A stretch of DNA of 64,000 bases from Anabaena minutissima FACHB-250 (GTDB taxonomy: Bacteria; Cyanobacteriota; Cyanobacteriia; Cyanobacteriales; Nostocaceae), in NCBI RefSeq assembly GCF_014697125.1, contig NZ_JACJRG010000031.1:1-64000 (forward strand). Reading direction: 5' to 3'. Positions within the stretch are counted from its first letter, which is position 1; every line of letters begins with the position of its first letter. Made by a program: the position numbers and the translations under genes. Below are positions 8,724 to 18,240 of the stretch, in pieces. The notes below the pieces were generated by a model, which had not been told where the DNA came from, made no database searches, and worked only from the letters and a program-made list of their open reading frames with translations.

Positions 8724-9299
8724 GTGGCAAAAATCATGACTGTTGCCAAACCCTCATTGCTAACACTGGATGAGTTTCTCAATCTTGCAGAAACAAAACC
8801 CGCTAGTGAATATATTGATGGTGAAATTATTCAAAAGCCAATGCCTAAAACTCGGCACTCACGACTTCAAGCTAAGTTGATTACGGGAGTGAATGAAGTT
8901 GCGGAAGCAAGCCAGATTGCCTATGCTTTCCCAGAATTGCGTTGTACTTTTGGAGGTCGTTCAATTGTGCCTGATGTGGCAATTCTGCGTTGGGAACACA
9001 TTTATGTTGATGACAATGGAGAACCTGTAGATGATGTGTTGGTTGCTCCCGATTGGACTATTGAAATTCTTTCACCAGACCAAAGTTCTAACAGGGTGAC
9101 TGGCAACATCTTGCATTGTCTGAAATATGGTTGTCAACTAGGATGGCTAATTGATCCAAGCGATCGCTCAATTCTGGTATTTCAGCCACAACAACAACCA
9201 GAACTACTGCGTGGTACAGACGATTTATTAGTTTTACCTGAACTTGAATTGAAATTAAAAGTGAGTCAAGTCTTTGCTTGGCTAAAGATGGGAAGCTAG
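8724..9299 (+). CDS. Uma2 family (DUF820) putative nuclease
   Basis: Protein of 191 aa from the Uma2 family, which is strongly expanded in cyanobacteria and has a PD-(D/E)XK restriction-endonuclease-like fold. Visible landmarks are EYIDGEIIQKPMP near residue 30, PDVAILRW near 88, and DWTIEILSPDQSS near 112 followed by the helix LHCLKYGCQLGWLIDP. In vivo function is unknown. The start may be GTG 8724 or ATG 8736. It follows the kinase-like gene by 47 bp on the same strand. Confidence 0.85.
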   Translation: MAKIMTVAKPSLLTLDEFLNLAETKPASEYIDGEIIQKPMPKTRHSRLQAKLITGVNEVAEASQIAYAFPELRCTFGGRSIVPDVAILRWEHIYVDDNGEPVDDVLVAPDWTIEILSPDQSSNRVTGNILHCLKYGCQLGWLIDPSDRSILVFQPQQQPELLRGTDDLLVLPELELKLKVSQVFAWLKMGS

Positions 9300-9313
9300 T
9301 AGTTATGAGTGGT

Positions 9314-9406
9314 GTTAGCGGTAGCGCGGCGTTTAGCCGGTGCTGAGTTATGAGTAGTGAGTTATGAGTGCTGTTAGCGGTAGCGCGGCGTTTAGCCGGT
9401 GGTGAG
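9314..9406. repeat. Two copies of a 34-nt dispersed repeat
   Basis: Copies at 9314-9347 and 9373-9406 of a repeat beginning GTTAGCGGTAGCGCGGCG and continuing TTTAGCCGGTGCTGAG. Further copies in the window lie at 11647-11680, 15663-15696 and 15697-15726 (both inverted), and 34012-34045. All are intergenic. It contains the palindromic GGCGTTTAGCC core. Confidence 0.8.
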
Positions 9407-9450
9407 TGAAAATCCCCACTCCCTATTTTCAAGCTAGGTCTACTCATTGC

Positions 9451-9495
9451 TCAGGACTCAGGACTCAGGACTCAGGACTCAGGACTCAGGACTCA
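9451..9495. repeat. Heptanucleotide tandem repeat (STRR type)
   Basis: Six consecutive CAGGACT units between the Uma2 gene and the RNase D-like gene, in a gap otherwise filled by dispersed repeats. Confidence 0.85.
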
Positions 9496-9563
9496 ATACT
9501 AAACTATGTCAGCAAAATGTTAATTTGGGAAACTGTGACCTAAATCTCAGGGGATTTTAACCA

Positions 9564-10484
9564 ATGCCATACTTGAGTGATGCGAGTGCAATTCGTGCCA
9601 TAGTTGCAGACTATACTCAAGCTACTACTCTGTGGATAGATACCGAAGTAGCAGAATATAAAAGCCGTAATCCTAGACTGTCGCTGATTCAAGTTTTAGA
9701 TGATCCTCTCGATATGAGTGGCGATCGCGTTTACCTTTTAGATGTCCTGAATCAACCTGATGTAGTAGCTGACTTTATTGAGCAAATCATGCTTAACCCA
9801 GTTATAGAAAAAGTATTTCACAATGCTAGTTATGATTTAAAATTTCTAGGCAATAAACAAGCTAAAAATATCACTTGTACTTTGGAATTAGCCAAAACGA
9901 TTCCCTACTATATTTTACCATTACCTAATTATCAATTAAAAACATTAGCTACAGAATTATGTAATTTTAACTATATTGACAAACAAGCACAAAGTAGTAA
10001 TTGGGGAATCAGACCTCTCAGTGAAGAACAAATAGAATATGCTTATCTAGACTGTATTTATCTTGCTCAAATACACCAAAGTTTGCTAGAATTACAATTA
10101 GCAAGTAACCCAGATCCCATCTCAGAAGATTTAACAGTTATCGGTAAGCGTTTTAATCAAATTGAAGAACAATGGCAGCTGTTAAACTCTGAATATGAGC
10201 ATCTGAAAGAGAGACTAAAAAATGCTATGCAAGCTCAAAATGTAGCGGAAACTGCTGTTTATAAACTCACCAGTTACGAGCGCAAAGTTGTGAAAGTGCA
10301 GTTTACAGAACTTGCTAGATTAGTACAGAATCAAGAAATTAGTTTAGATTTTCCGGTTACTCTAACTCAGAAGCTGCAAAAAGATTTAGGGGATAATCTA
10401 GAAAATTTATCTGTAGATATCGAAACCAGTAAATCTGTAAGGCTGACTCCCAAAAAGGCAGAAAATGATGAAGAAGATAATTGA
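9564..10484 (+). CDS. Ribonuclease D-like 3'-5' exonuclease
   Basis: DEDDy-family exonuclease of 306 aa. Exo I is WIDTEVAE (Asp and Glu near residues 26 and 28), Exo II is VFHNASYDLKFL, and Exo III is YAYLDCIYL with the Tyr-X3-Asp spacing of RNase D. Substrates would be RNA 3' ends, as in tRNA maturation or decay. The C-terminal third carries a helical, charged region (EEQWQLLNSEYEHLKERLKN) rather than a clear HRDC domain. An acidic tail ends the protein. It appears to be a single-gene unit. Confidence 0.85.
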   Translation: MPYLSDASAIRAIVADYTQATTLWIDTEVAEYKSRNPRLSLIQVLDDPLDMSGDRVYLLDVLNQPDVVADFIEQIMLNPVIEKVFHNASYDLKFLGNKQAKNITCTLELAKTIPYYILPLPNYQLKTLATELCNFNYIDKQAQSSNWGIRPLSEEQIEYAYLDCIYLAQIHQSLLELQLASNPDPISEDLTVIGKRFNQIEEQWQLLNSEYEHLKERLKNAMQAQNVAETAVYKLTSYERKVVKVQFTELARLVQNQEISLDFPVTLTQKLQKDLGDNLENLSVDIETSKSVRLTPKKAENDEEDN

Positions 10485-10789
10485 AAATCGTAATTCATCA
10501 TACTACTCTTTGCTACACAACGCTACTACGAACGAAAAGGCTAACGCCAACGTAATTCGTAAATCTTATCAGCGATTCTAATAAAAGTATAATAAGCAAC
10601 AAAGAAATTTATTTTTTTAAATTCCCGGTTCATATAACAGATTACTGTTAATTAAACCTAGATGAGAGGAGGTAAGCACGTCTATTGGCTGGGTACATCT
10701 CAAAATAATTAGCATCGATGTTTAGTGGTCTAATTCACGATCATTTGATACTAATTGAAATCAGTTGTGATGCCGATTGAGAGCAACTT
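10485..10789. other. Intergenic region with a repeat fragment
   Basis: Gap before the TPR lipoprotein. 10500-10560 holds a degenerate dispersed repeat (CTACGAACG...GCTAACGCCAACG type); the rest is AT-rich and presumably holds the promoter of the next gene. No ORF or RNA gene is recognisable. Confidence 0.45.
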
Positions 10790-11632
10790 ATGAAACTGCG
10801 GTTATTGGAGCAAAGGCGGGTGAAGTTAACTAGAATATCGACTATAGGTCTGTTGACCGCACTGAGCGCAATTACCATTGTTTCTTGTAGTAACAACAAA
10901 GATGTTTTGGTGACAGAAATAGGGGTGAATACTCCTACCCGTCGGGCAGCAAAAAACTCTCAAGCTGGGCTAGCTTTCATTGAAGGGCAAAAACAGCACG
11001 TCCAAGGTAATTTACAAGCGGCGATCGCTGCCTATAATAAAGCTCTGAGCCTAGATTCTGGTTATAGCGCGGCTTTCAGAGGACGGGGTTTAGCCTACTT
11101 TGATTTAGGAGATAAGCAAAAAGCGATCGCTGATTACAACGAAGCCATTCGCCTTTCTCCTAACGATGCTGAAGCCTTCAATAGTCGGGGAAATGCCCGC
11201 GCCTCTTTAGGTGATCAAGCCGGCGCAATCTCCGACTACAACGAAGCCATTCGCCTTTCTCCCAATTACTCCGAAGCCTATAACAATCGCGGTAACGCTC
11301 TTTCTGTGCAGGGAGACAAAAGCGGTTCTATCGAAGACTTTAACCAAGCTATTCGCCTGAATCCCAGATATGCGATCGCCTACAATAACCGAGGCAATTC
11401 CCGTGCTGCCCAAGGTGACACACAAGGGGCAATCAGCGACTATAACCAAGCCATTCGCATCAATCCCAACTTTGGCCCTGCCTACAACAATCGCGGTAAT
11501 GCCCGTGCTGCTCAAGGTGACAAACCAGCAGCTTTACAAGACTTGCAAAAAGCCGCAGAAATCTTTCAAAAACAAAACAATAATGATTTATATCAGCAAG
11601 TCATGAACAACATTAACGAATTAGGGCAATAG
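10790..11632 (+). CDS. TPR-repeat lipoprotein
   Basis: Secreted lipoprotein of 280 aa. Residues 1-37 are a type II signal: basic N-terminus, hydrophobic GLLTALSAITIV, and a lipobox ending in Cys (VSC). From about residue 60 it is built of 34-residue TPR units with strong internal similarity (AISDYNEAIRLSPNYSEAYN and relatives); about six units are visible. TPR repeats mediate protein-protein contacts, so a scaffold at the membrane face is inferred. It lies upstream of hetC, but the long hetC leader with its own promoter argues for separate transcription. Confidence 0.82.
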   Translation: MKLRLLEQRRVKLTRISTIGLLTALSAITIVSCSNNKDVLVTEIGVNTPTRRAAKNSQAGLAFIEGQKQHVQGNLQAAIAAYNKALSLDSGYSAAFRGRGLAYFDLGDKQKAIADYNEAIRLSPNDAEAFNSRGNARASLGDQAGAISDYNEAIRLSPNYSEAYNNRGNALSVQGDKSGSIEDFNQAIRLNPRYAIAYNNRGNSRAAQGDTQGAISDYNQAIRINPNFGPAYNNRGNARAAQGDKPAALQDLQKAAEIFQKQNNNDLYQQVMNNINELGQ

Positions 11633-11883
11633 GAGTGGTGAGTTGTGTTAGGGGTAGTGCGGCGTTTAGCCGGTGCTGGGAGGAAATATAAAATTTTTCT
11701 TAAGCTTTAAGTGGTAAATATCCCAAAAAGTGATTTTTAGGCTGCTAAATTGAGATTTTGGAAAATTTATGCCGTTCTTACTCGCTTTTTCTGACTGGGT
11801 TTCAGAAAATCACTACACCAGTGAGGGGTGACAACTATCTTGGCAATTTTGTAATTATTATTAGAAATAGCTAGCAAAAATCC

Positions 11884-11925
11884 GTAGCAGAAGATACATA
11901 ACAGCTATTTTAAATGCTTTAGTAT
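11884..11925 (+). promoter_or_regulatory. NtcA-activated class II promoter of hetC
   Basis: NtcA box GTAGCAGAAGATAC (11884-11897) fits GTA-N8-TAC exactly. A TAN3T-type -10 element (TAGTAT, 11920-11925) follows after 22 bp, the canonical class II spacing. Transcription would start near 11932, giving a leader of roughly 500 nt before hetC. hetC is an established direct NtcA target with a distal start in Anabaena PCC 7120. Confidence 0.82.
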
Positions 11926-12428
11926 CTCTCTCTTGGGTAGAATTCTGCCTTCAATTAAAAAATAAGCGTTAACAATTTTTGGCTTTATTTTCCGGTTGTT
12001 TAACCAACCACTGGAAAATGTAAGTAGGTTAAGAAAATTCTAAATAATCACAAATGCACAGCAATTTGTGTGTAGATGGCAGTGTTAGTTTGCTTAGTAA
12101 AAATATTACTAAAATTATCAAAGTTTAGTCCATCCTAAACATTTCGGAAGTGTAAAAATTGGTTTTCACACTTTTTCAGTAAAAAACACTGTTGTCATAA
12201 CTTATAAGCCCATTAATACAAGGAAAATTATTTTATAAACTGTCGTGTCAAGTAAGCGGATGAATAACAATTTTATAACAATTTTTGCTAAAAACATCGA
12301 ATAATTGCGTTTTTCAGAGGCTGTAGGCATACTCTAATCCCAATTAGTAATAACAACATCACTTTTTGGCAACAGCAATTTTTCGCTTAATCAAACCAAG
12401 AGTTTACACACCAATCTGAAATTAAACC
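11926..12428 (+). other. Long hetC 5' leader
   Basis: About 500 nt of AT-rich sequence between the NtcA promoter and the hetC start, without a convincing ORF. A CACTTTTTCAGTAAAAAACACTG segment near 12170-12190 could fold, but no riboswitch class is recognised. Confidence 0.5.
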
Positions 12429-15400
12429 ATGAATCCCTCTTCGTCGTTAAGAGTTCAGGGAGGGCTGAATCAATATGCTAATAATCAGCCATCTTCCACG
12501 ACCGTCACGCCTATCCTCAAACTTTTGAGGTTAGTTGCAGGGGATACGAATCTGGTTTCAGAGTTTAGCCAAGCTTGGATGGTGCGTGAGTTTCAACTAG
12601 GTGATGAGTTGGCTAGCTATGGGTTAGATGGGGAAGTTGTAGATAGTAATAATATTGTTTCTTTAGTTTGTCAAGGTCGAGTCCGGCTGTTGGGGTTTAA
12701 TCAAAAGTTAGCAAGAGAAGTTTCGACTCAAGTAGTAGTAGATGGACAAACTTTTGGTGCAGACCATTTATTTTGTCATCACAGTTTACCCTATCGAGCG
12801 ATCGCAGCTAGTCCCGGTAGTGTAATCCAAATTTCTGCGGCTGAACTAGAACAATGGTTAGAACGTCTACCCCAGCTAGAAAATTACTTACAGCAATTAA
12901 CTAGTGAGCGACAAGCACTAATTTTCTTTAAAAGTTACAGCCAGTTGCATTCTCTCACCAGTGCCAAACTGCGAGAACTAGCACCTTTATTTATCACTAA
13001 GCATATCCCCGCAGGTACATCGTTATTAGAAGCTACTCCCCCAGAAACTGGTAGATTTTGGCTAGCGCGTGGTCAAGTCCAGTCTATATCTGTCGGGAGT
13101 TTACCGCCAGCAATGGGAGATAGTTGGGGATATCCTGAACTCACACCCCCAGATGGGAATGCTCAAACAGATTTGCTGGTTTACCACTTATCTATAGAAA
13201 ACTGGGATGCGGCTAAAGTTTTAGCACCGAATTTATGGACTAATAGCCATAAACCAGTAGCAGCAAAACCAGAAGTTAAGGCTAGCGAGAGTAAAACCAA
13301 ACTCCTCCTACCGCAATTAACTAATGTGACACCACGCGATTCTCATACCCATCATCCCCCCGCAGAGATAGTCGCAGCCGATACAGAATCTATTGACTTT
13401 CCCCAAGGAGATGTGCAACGCAGGTTTTGGTTTTCTTATCCTTTCATTCAGCAGCAAAGTTTATCTGATTGTGGGGCTGCTTGTTTGGCAATGATTAGCC
13501 AATACTGGGGTAAGCGTTTGGGTTTTCCGACTCTGCGGAAGTTAGCACAAGTAGATAGATTAGGCGCAACTCTGGAGGGTTTAGCCGCCGCCGCCCAAAC
13601 CTTGGGTTATGATGTGCTACCAGTCCGGGCAAGTTTGAATAAATTAGAATGGCAAACTAACCCGTGGATTGCCCACTGGCAAGGGATTCACTATATTGTA
13701 GTCTGGCAAATTAAAGGCGATCGCATTTTAATTTCTGACCCAGCTTTAGGTAGACGATGGCTAAAACGTGCCAAATTTATAGCTAATTGGACTGGCTACG
13801 CACTATTACTAAATCCTACTGATATTTTTTACGCCCTCAAAAGCGAGAAAGTCTCTCTCGGTCGCTATGGGCAAGTATTGTGGCATTACCGCAAGTTACT
13901 CAAGCAAATTATTCTCGCTTCCTTATTAGTCCAGGTATTTGGGCTAGCTGCGCCCCTTTGTACCCAAGTTGTTCTTGACCAATTAATCCCAGCCAAGAAT
14001 TTAGATACCTTAAACGTGTTTGCCATTGGCTACCTTTGTTTAGGTATCTGGCGTAACATCTTAACCGTGCAGCACCAATACTTATTGGATTATTTAGCCA
14101 GCAGAATTGACCTCAACTTGATTGGTAGTTTTATTCACTACACCTTGCAATTACCGTTACAGTTTTTTGCTTCCCGCCCAGTGGAAGATATTGTCAGTCG
14201 CGTCCAAGAAAACCATAAGATTCAACAATTTATTACCCGGCGAGCAATTGGTGCAAGTATAGATGCCTTCATGGTGCTGACTTACCTGGGGCTAATGATT
14301 TACTACAACTGGCAAATGACACTGTTGGTATTGAGTTGGATTTTAGCGATCGCATTTTTAACTTTAGGTGTCAGTCCCTATATTAAGCAAGCATCGAGAG
14401 AAGTTTGGCAAGAATCAGCCGGACAACAGACGGCAATTGTAGACATGATCAGTGGTATTACCACCATCAAAACTGCCACGGCGGAACGTGGACTGCAAAA
14501 GTATTGGGAAGAACGCTTCCTGAAAATGTTAAAAGCACGGTTACGGGGACAAAAATTAGCTAATCGGTTGCAGCTTACCCGCAGCTTAATTAACCACATC
14601 AGCAGCACTTTGATTCTCTGGTTTGGGGTGACATTGGTGATTGGTCAGCAAATATCTTTAGGTCAGTTTGTCGCCTTTAATTTGCTGATTAGCAATATCA
14701 CCAACCCAGTTGTCGCCTTAGTGGGACTATGGGATGAATTTCAGCAAGTGCTAATTGCAGCAGAACGGCTCAACGATGTCTTTGCTGCTAATTCAGAAGA
14801 AAACCCACAAACCACCCTATTGGTAATGCCTCCCATTCGTGGTGAAGTGCGCTTAGAAAATGTCTCCTTTCGTTATCATGCCCAACAAGAGCGCAAAATT
14901 TTGCAAAATATCTCTTTTGGGGCAAAACCTGGGCAAATTATCGGCATTATTGGTCATAGCGGCTCAGGTAAAAGCACTCTAGCCCATTTACTAGCGGGTT
15001 TATACGCTCCTAGTGCTGGCAGGATGATGATTGATGGGCATGATACGGCTGCGATGTCTCCCCAATCGTTGCGGAGTCAGTTGGGGCTAGTATCGCAAGA
15101 GTTGTTTTTATTTTCGGGGACTATTTTAGACAACATCACCCTACACGATACAGAGTATAGCCGAGAACAGGCTATGATTGCTGCCAAGTTGGCTAATGCC
15201 CATGAGTTTATCCAAGCCTTACCCCTTGGTTATGACACCGAAGTTGGAGAGAGGGGATTGGGGCTTTCTGGAGGGCAGAGGCAAAAAATTGCGATCGCTC
15301 GCACCTTAATTAGAAACCCCAAGATTTTAATTTTCGATGAAGCCACTATCGGCTTAGATACCGACTCGGAAACAGACCTCCAACACAACTTAGCCCTCAT

Positions 15401-15560
15401 TACTCAACAACGCACAACCTTCATCATCTCTCACCGTGTTTCCACTGTGCGCCATGCCGACTACATTCTAGTTTTAGACAGAGGCATGATTGTTGAACAA
15501 GGTACACACCAAGAATTGCTCACCATTGCAGGTATTTATCAGCAGTTAGCGATGAAGTAG
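12429..15560 (+). CDS. hetC: HetC, peptidase-containing ABC exporter for heterocyst commitment
   Basis: Inner-membrane ABC exporter of 1043 aa needed for heterocyst development in Anabaena. Residues 1-330 resemble degenerate cyclic-nucleotide-binding folds. Residues about 335-460 are a C39 peptidase with an intact triad: Cys348 (SDCGAAC), His421 (GIHYIVVW) and Asp437 (ISDPALG). Six membrane helices follow, then the ATPase: Walker A GHSGSGKST near 845, signature LSGGQRQK, Walker B ILIFDEAT and H-loop ISHR. C39 exporters cleave leader peptides after double glycine; the cargo of HetC is not established. The length, the NtcA promoter and hetP downstream support the assignment. The paralogue is at 21709-24750. 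Confidence 0.9.
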   Translation: MNPSSSLRVQGGLNQYANNQPSSTTVTPILKLLRLVAGDTNLVSEFSQAWMVREFQLGDELASYGLDGEVVDSNNIVSLVCQGRVRLLGFNQKLAREVSTQVVVDGQTFGADHLFCHHSLPYRAIAASPGSVIQISAAELEQWLERLPQLENYLQQLTSERQALIFFKSYSQLHSLTSAKLRELAPLFITKHIPAGTSLLEATPPETGRFWLARGQVQSISVGSLPPAMGDSWGYPELTPPDGNAQTDLLVYHLSIENWDAAKVLAPNLWTNSHKPVAAKPEVKASESKTKLLLPQLTNVTPRDSHTHHPPAEIVAADTESIDFPQGDVQRRFWFSYPFIQQQSLSDCGAACLAMISQYWGKRLGFPTLRKLAQVDRLGATLEGLAAAAQTLGYDVLPVRASLNKLEWQTNPWIAHWQGIHYIVVWQIKGDRILISDPALGRRWLKRAKFIANWTGYALLLNPTDIFYALKSEKVSLGRYGQVLWHYRKLLKQIILASLLVQVFGLAAPLCTQVVLDQLIPAKNLDTLNVFAIGYLCLGIWRNILTVQHQYLLDYLASRIDLNLIGSFIHYTLQLPLQFFASRPVEDIVSRVQENHKIQQFITRRAIGASIDAFMVLTYLGLMIYYNWQMTLLVLSWILAIAFLTLGVSPYIKQASREVWQESAGQQTAIVDMISGITTIKTATAERGLQKYWEERFLKMLKARLRGQKLANRLQLTRSLINHISSTLILWFGVTLVIGQQISLGQFVAFNLLISNITNPVVALVGLWDEFQQVLIAAERLNDVFAANSEENPQTTLLVMPPIRGEVRLENVSFRYHAQQERKILQNISFGAKPGQIIGIIGHSGSGKSTLAHLLAGLYAPSAGRMMIDGHDTAAMSPQSLRSQLGLVSQELFLFSGTILDNITLHDTEYSREQAMIAAKLANAHEFIQALPLGYDTEVGERGLGLSGGQRQKIAIARTLIRNPKILIFDEATIGLDTDSETDLQHNLALITQQRTTFIISHRVSTVRHADYILVLDRGMIVEQGTHQELLTIAGIYQQLAMK

Positions 15561-16655
15561 GGACAAATCAATTCAAAATTCAAAATCATGCCCTCGAACG
15601 AAGTGAAGGGTCAAAATTCAAAATTAATTAACTCCTGGAGACTGGGGATTGGGTAGAATTCTCTCAGCACCGGCTAAACGCCGTGCTACCGCTAACAGCA
15701 CGGGCTAAACGCCCCGCTCCGCTAACAGCACTCAGCACTTAATTCGCACTCAATATATTTGCGAAAAGTTTGTTGGATAAATTGAATAATATTTTTACAG
15801 AAATATCTAATCACATTGATTATCAGAAAGTATTAAACTTTATTTTTGTTGCAACAGGTCACTATTAACCCAAATATATAGCAATCCTAGATTATTCATG
15901 GGATCTAAGAACTAAGGTTTATTGTAAGACCGGGGTTCTTAAGTATGGCAATTCTTACCCATTAAATAGCAGTCCCATAGCATAAAGCTTTGTTTTTAAC
16001 AAATGATTGCTTACTGAATGTTTAGCAATCTTTCAGACATTCGTTTGCTAACCTCTCTGAATACATCATTGCTGTAATCTTCATCAATTAAGCTCTTTAT
16101 GTCTAAACTAGACCTACACATAATAGAGCAATGTGTAAACAGGGTTTCACCCCCCACCCAAAAAAAGTTTACTTAGCTTTTATTCGGTAGTAATTCTGAT
16201 TTTTAATTATTGCCTATAACGTTATTTAGTGGTAAATTTTCTTAGTGGGTTTAAAGTCTCAAATGCACAGTAGGCGAGGGGTGTAACCCCTCATTACCTA
16301 GTTAAAAAGGGTCAATATGAAAAACAGTACAGCAAAACAATCGACATTGAAAATATTCCGTAAATTTAATGATTAAGATCCCAGATTCATGGATGACATC
16401 CATGAAAAAAGATAGTATAAATACGAATAGCACCCTTGATATAGTTGGTATGGATAAATAATTTAATCTGCTCCATACTAAAAAACACTGAATACTATGG
16501 ATAATTTTATTTCTTCAAGAAATAAATATTATACAATTAATTTGTCAGGGTAAAATTTTTGGGAATGTGAACAGTTACAGAAAACTGTATCTACCAGGAA
16601 CGAAATTAAGACTTTTGTCTGCCAGTCAAAATAAATGACAAGGAGCAGTTAAAAG
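15561..16655. other. hetC-hetP intergenic region with repeats and the HetR site
   Basis: About 1.1 kb. 15570-15630 has AATTCAAAATT-type repeats, and 15663-15726 holds two inverted copies of the 34-nt dispersed repeat. The remainder is AT-rich and contains the HetR palindrome at 16276-16292. A start for hetP reported in PCC 7120 about 730 nt upstream of the gene would fall near 16400 here. No RNA gene was recognised. Confidence 0.6.
16276..16292. promoter_or_regulatory. HetR-binding palindrome of hetP
   Basis: Perfect inverted repeat GAGGGGT-GTA-ACCCCTC. Together with its flanks (GTAGGC before, ATTACC after; 16270-16298) it differs by only one base from my recollection of the 29-bp HetR site of the hetP promoter in PCC 7120. 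It lies about 840 bp upstream of the hetP start. Confidence 0.88.
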
Positions 16656-16997
16656 ATGAATCAAGATAATGTTGACTACGACTACAATTTAGCCCTGAAG
16701 ATGGTAGCAATTAATAGCAGCAATGGCGTTCCGCCCGTCGGAGGCGGGAGCAATGCTCAATTAAAAGCAACTTTGGTAGAAATATCTCAAAAGCCAGAAA
16801 ATGCCATATCTAATATCCAATCATTTATTACAAAGCAGAGAGTATATTTTTGGCAGATATTATCTGCGCTTACGTATCTAATTTTCTGTAGTTATTTACT
16901 TTTATTCGTCAACGTATTGATTGACACATGGGCAAGCAAAATTACACAAGCTAGCCCCTACATCGGAGATGTAGCGACTTTTGTATGTGTCTTTTGA
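16656..16997 (+). CDS. Hypothetical small membrane protein in the hetP leader
   Basis: ORF of 113 aa preceded by a strong ribosome binding site (AAGGAG, about 10 bp before ATG), rare for this genome. The N-terminal half is polar. A hydrophobic stretch at about residues 68-94 (FWQILSALTYLIFCSYLLLF) would span the membrane. Residues about 23-32 (GVPPVGGGSN) are encoded by a 23-bp palindromic insert at 16726-16748 flanked by 7-bp direct repeats AGCAATG, so the glycines there are probably repeat-derived. It lies between the HetR site and hetP, so it would be on the HetR-dependent transcript. Not recognised as a known family; it may be a degraded gene. Confidence 0.45.
   Translation: MNQDNVDYDYNLALKMVAINSSNGVPPVGGGSNAQLKATLVEISQKPENAISNIQSFITKQRVYFWQILSALTYLIFCSYLLLFVNVLIDTWASKITQASPYIGDVATFVCVF
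16719..16755. repeat. Small palindromic repeat inserted in frame
   Basis: A CCGCC-N7-GGCGG palindrome within a 23-bp segment (16726-16748), bounded by direct repeats AGCAATG at 16719-16725 and 16749-16755. It looks like a small dispersed repeat insertion with target duplication; the total gain of 30 nt keeps the reading frame. Confidence 0.7.
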
Positions 16998-17129
16998 CCA
17001 GGTTATGTCTTCCTGCAATATCTGCTAACCAGCATTTTGACTCGGTTAATTAGGTTGCAGTTGGTGAATCTTCATTGCAGCATCAACCATCACACAACCG
17101 AACTAGTATTTCTCCAAATAACAACTACG

Positions 17130-17576
17130 ATGAATCAACACATGACAGGTATGACCAACGTTAACAAAGCAGTTAATCCTCAGCAGTTTGACAAAGTAGT
17201 GGAAGCAATTCTGGCTGGAAAATATTCTTGGGCTTGTGTTTTAATGCTACGTATCGTCGGTTACAACCCCTTACATTACATTCCTTACCGCACTTATAAC
17301 CGACTACTCAAAGAGAACTCCGACGCTAGCAGAACGCAACAATCACATCCAAGTAATGGCACAATGGGTAAGTCATCTGAGGCTCATACTGCTTCTTCTA
17401 GTTGTTTAAGTAAAATCAAAGACCTTGCTTACTTTGAAGTTGTAGGTAAGCAAAAAACAGAAATTCGCGGTGGTAGTATAGATCCGTGGTTTGCTCAGAA
17501 AATTTACGATTCTCAACCTATAAAATTTGACTCGCCATCCCTAACAGCTAGCGAACTCAATCTAATTAATAATTAG
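17130..17576 (+). CDS. hetP: HetP, heterocyst commitment protein
   Basis: Protein of 148 aa from the ATG at 17130. The HetP family core is unmistakable: FDKVVEAILAGKYSWACVLM, then RIVGYNPLHYIPYRTYNRLLKEN (residues about 20-62). HetP and its homologues set the timing of irreversible commitment to the heterocyst fate and act downstream of HetR. The C-terminal part is low-complexity Ser-rich followed by a less conserved tail. In-frame upstream codons (from 17037) exist, but ATG 17130 or 17142 fits the family better; no strong ribosome binding site distinguishes them. The gene lies downstream of hetC, as in Anabaena. Confidence 0.9.
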   Translation: MNQHMTGMTNVNKAVNPQQFDKVVEAILAGKYSWACVLMLRIVGYNPLHYIPYRTYNRLLKENSDASRTQQSHPSNGTMGKSSEAHTASSSCLSKIKDLAYFEVVGKQKTEIRGGSIDPWFAQKIYDSQPIKFDSPSLTASELNLINN

Positions 17577-18240
17577 ACTCTCCAGCTTGAATCATGGGTA
17601 AGCAAGTTCGTAGTCAGTATTTTAGTCCTGATGCTTCTAAACACTAAAGTGCTGACTACAAAACTTGAATATATTACATTAAATGTCATGAATTGCTGAA
17701 TTTATTGCTAAATTGTGCCAAAATGGCAAATATTCAACCATAAAATCTTATACATTAAAGGTAACGACTCAAATTGGATAATGAGCTGGCAACTCATTTT
17801 CAAAGGTCAAATCAGTGATTAACTGACTATGAGACATACCTAACTGATTACTGTTGCTGAAGTAATCAAGTTACTAAATCAAACATGACAAATTAAATAT
17901 TGCTACTAGTAGTTCTTCTTCTGAGGAAGTTTGAGCATAAGAAAATTGCAGTGCTGGCCCTCTCCAATTTTCAAATTGAATGCTCCCTATCAAGTTTCCG
18001 AATGGTGGAGGAGATGTAGATGAACTTCCGTACTCTAACTGGTTTTGTTGTGCATCAATATACTCTATTCCTAGAACTACCAGCAAAAGTAAGAAGAGAC
18101 AAGTAATCGTTTAATTTTTGTCATGGATAGTAGAACTTCTAGTTCTTACGCTTTTGTTTCAAAAGCTGTAATCCTCATCCTCCAAGATAGGATTACTTGT
18201 ACTTGATAAACTTGTAACTTATACAACAAATCTTACAAAT
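17577..18240. other. Long region between hetP and a terminator, no gene seen
   Basis: About 660 nt with no credible CDS; a 70-codon minus-strand ORF at 17874-18086 has no recognisable features. The region ends at a strong plus-strand terminator (18241), so it is either a long hetP 3' UTR or holds an unannotated RNA. Confidence 0.45.

Noticed and set aside
11821..11834. GTGAGGGGTGACA as a possible HetR site before hetC
   Set aside because: Only one half-site (GAGGGGT) is present; the matching ACCCCTC arm is missing.
16738..16755. Double-glycine leader cleavage site in the small ORF before hetP
   Set aside because: The glycines are encoded by a palindromic repeat insertion and the required leader hydrophobic pattern before GG is absent.
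17874..18086. 70-aa minus-strand ORF after hetP
   Set aside because: No ribosome binding site, domain or codon pattern to support it; left as part of an unexplained gap.
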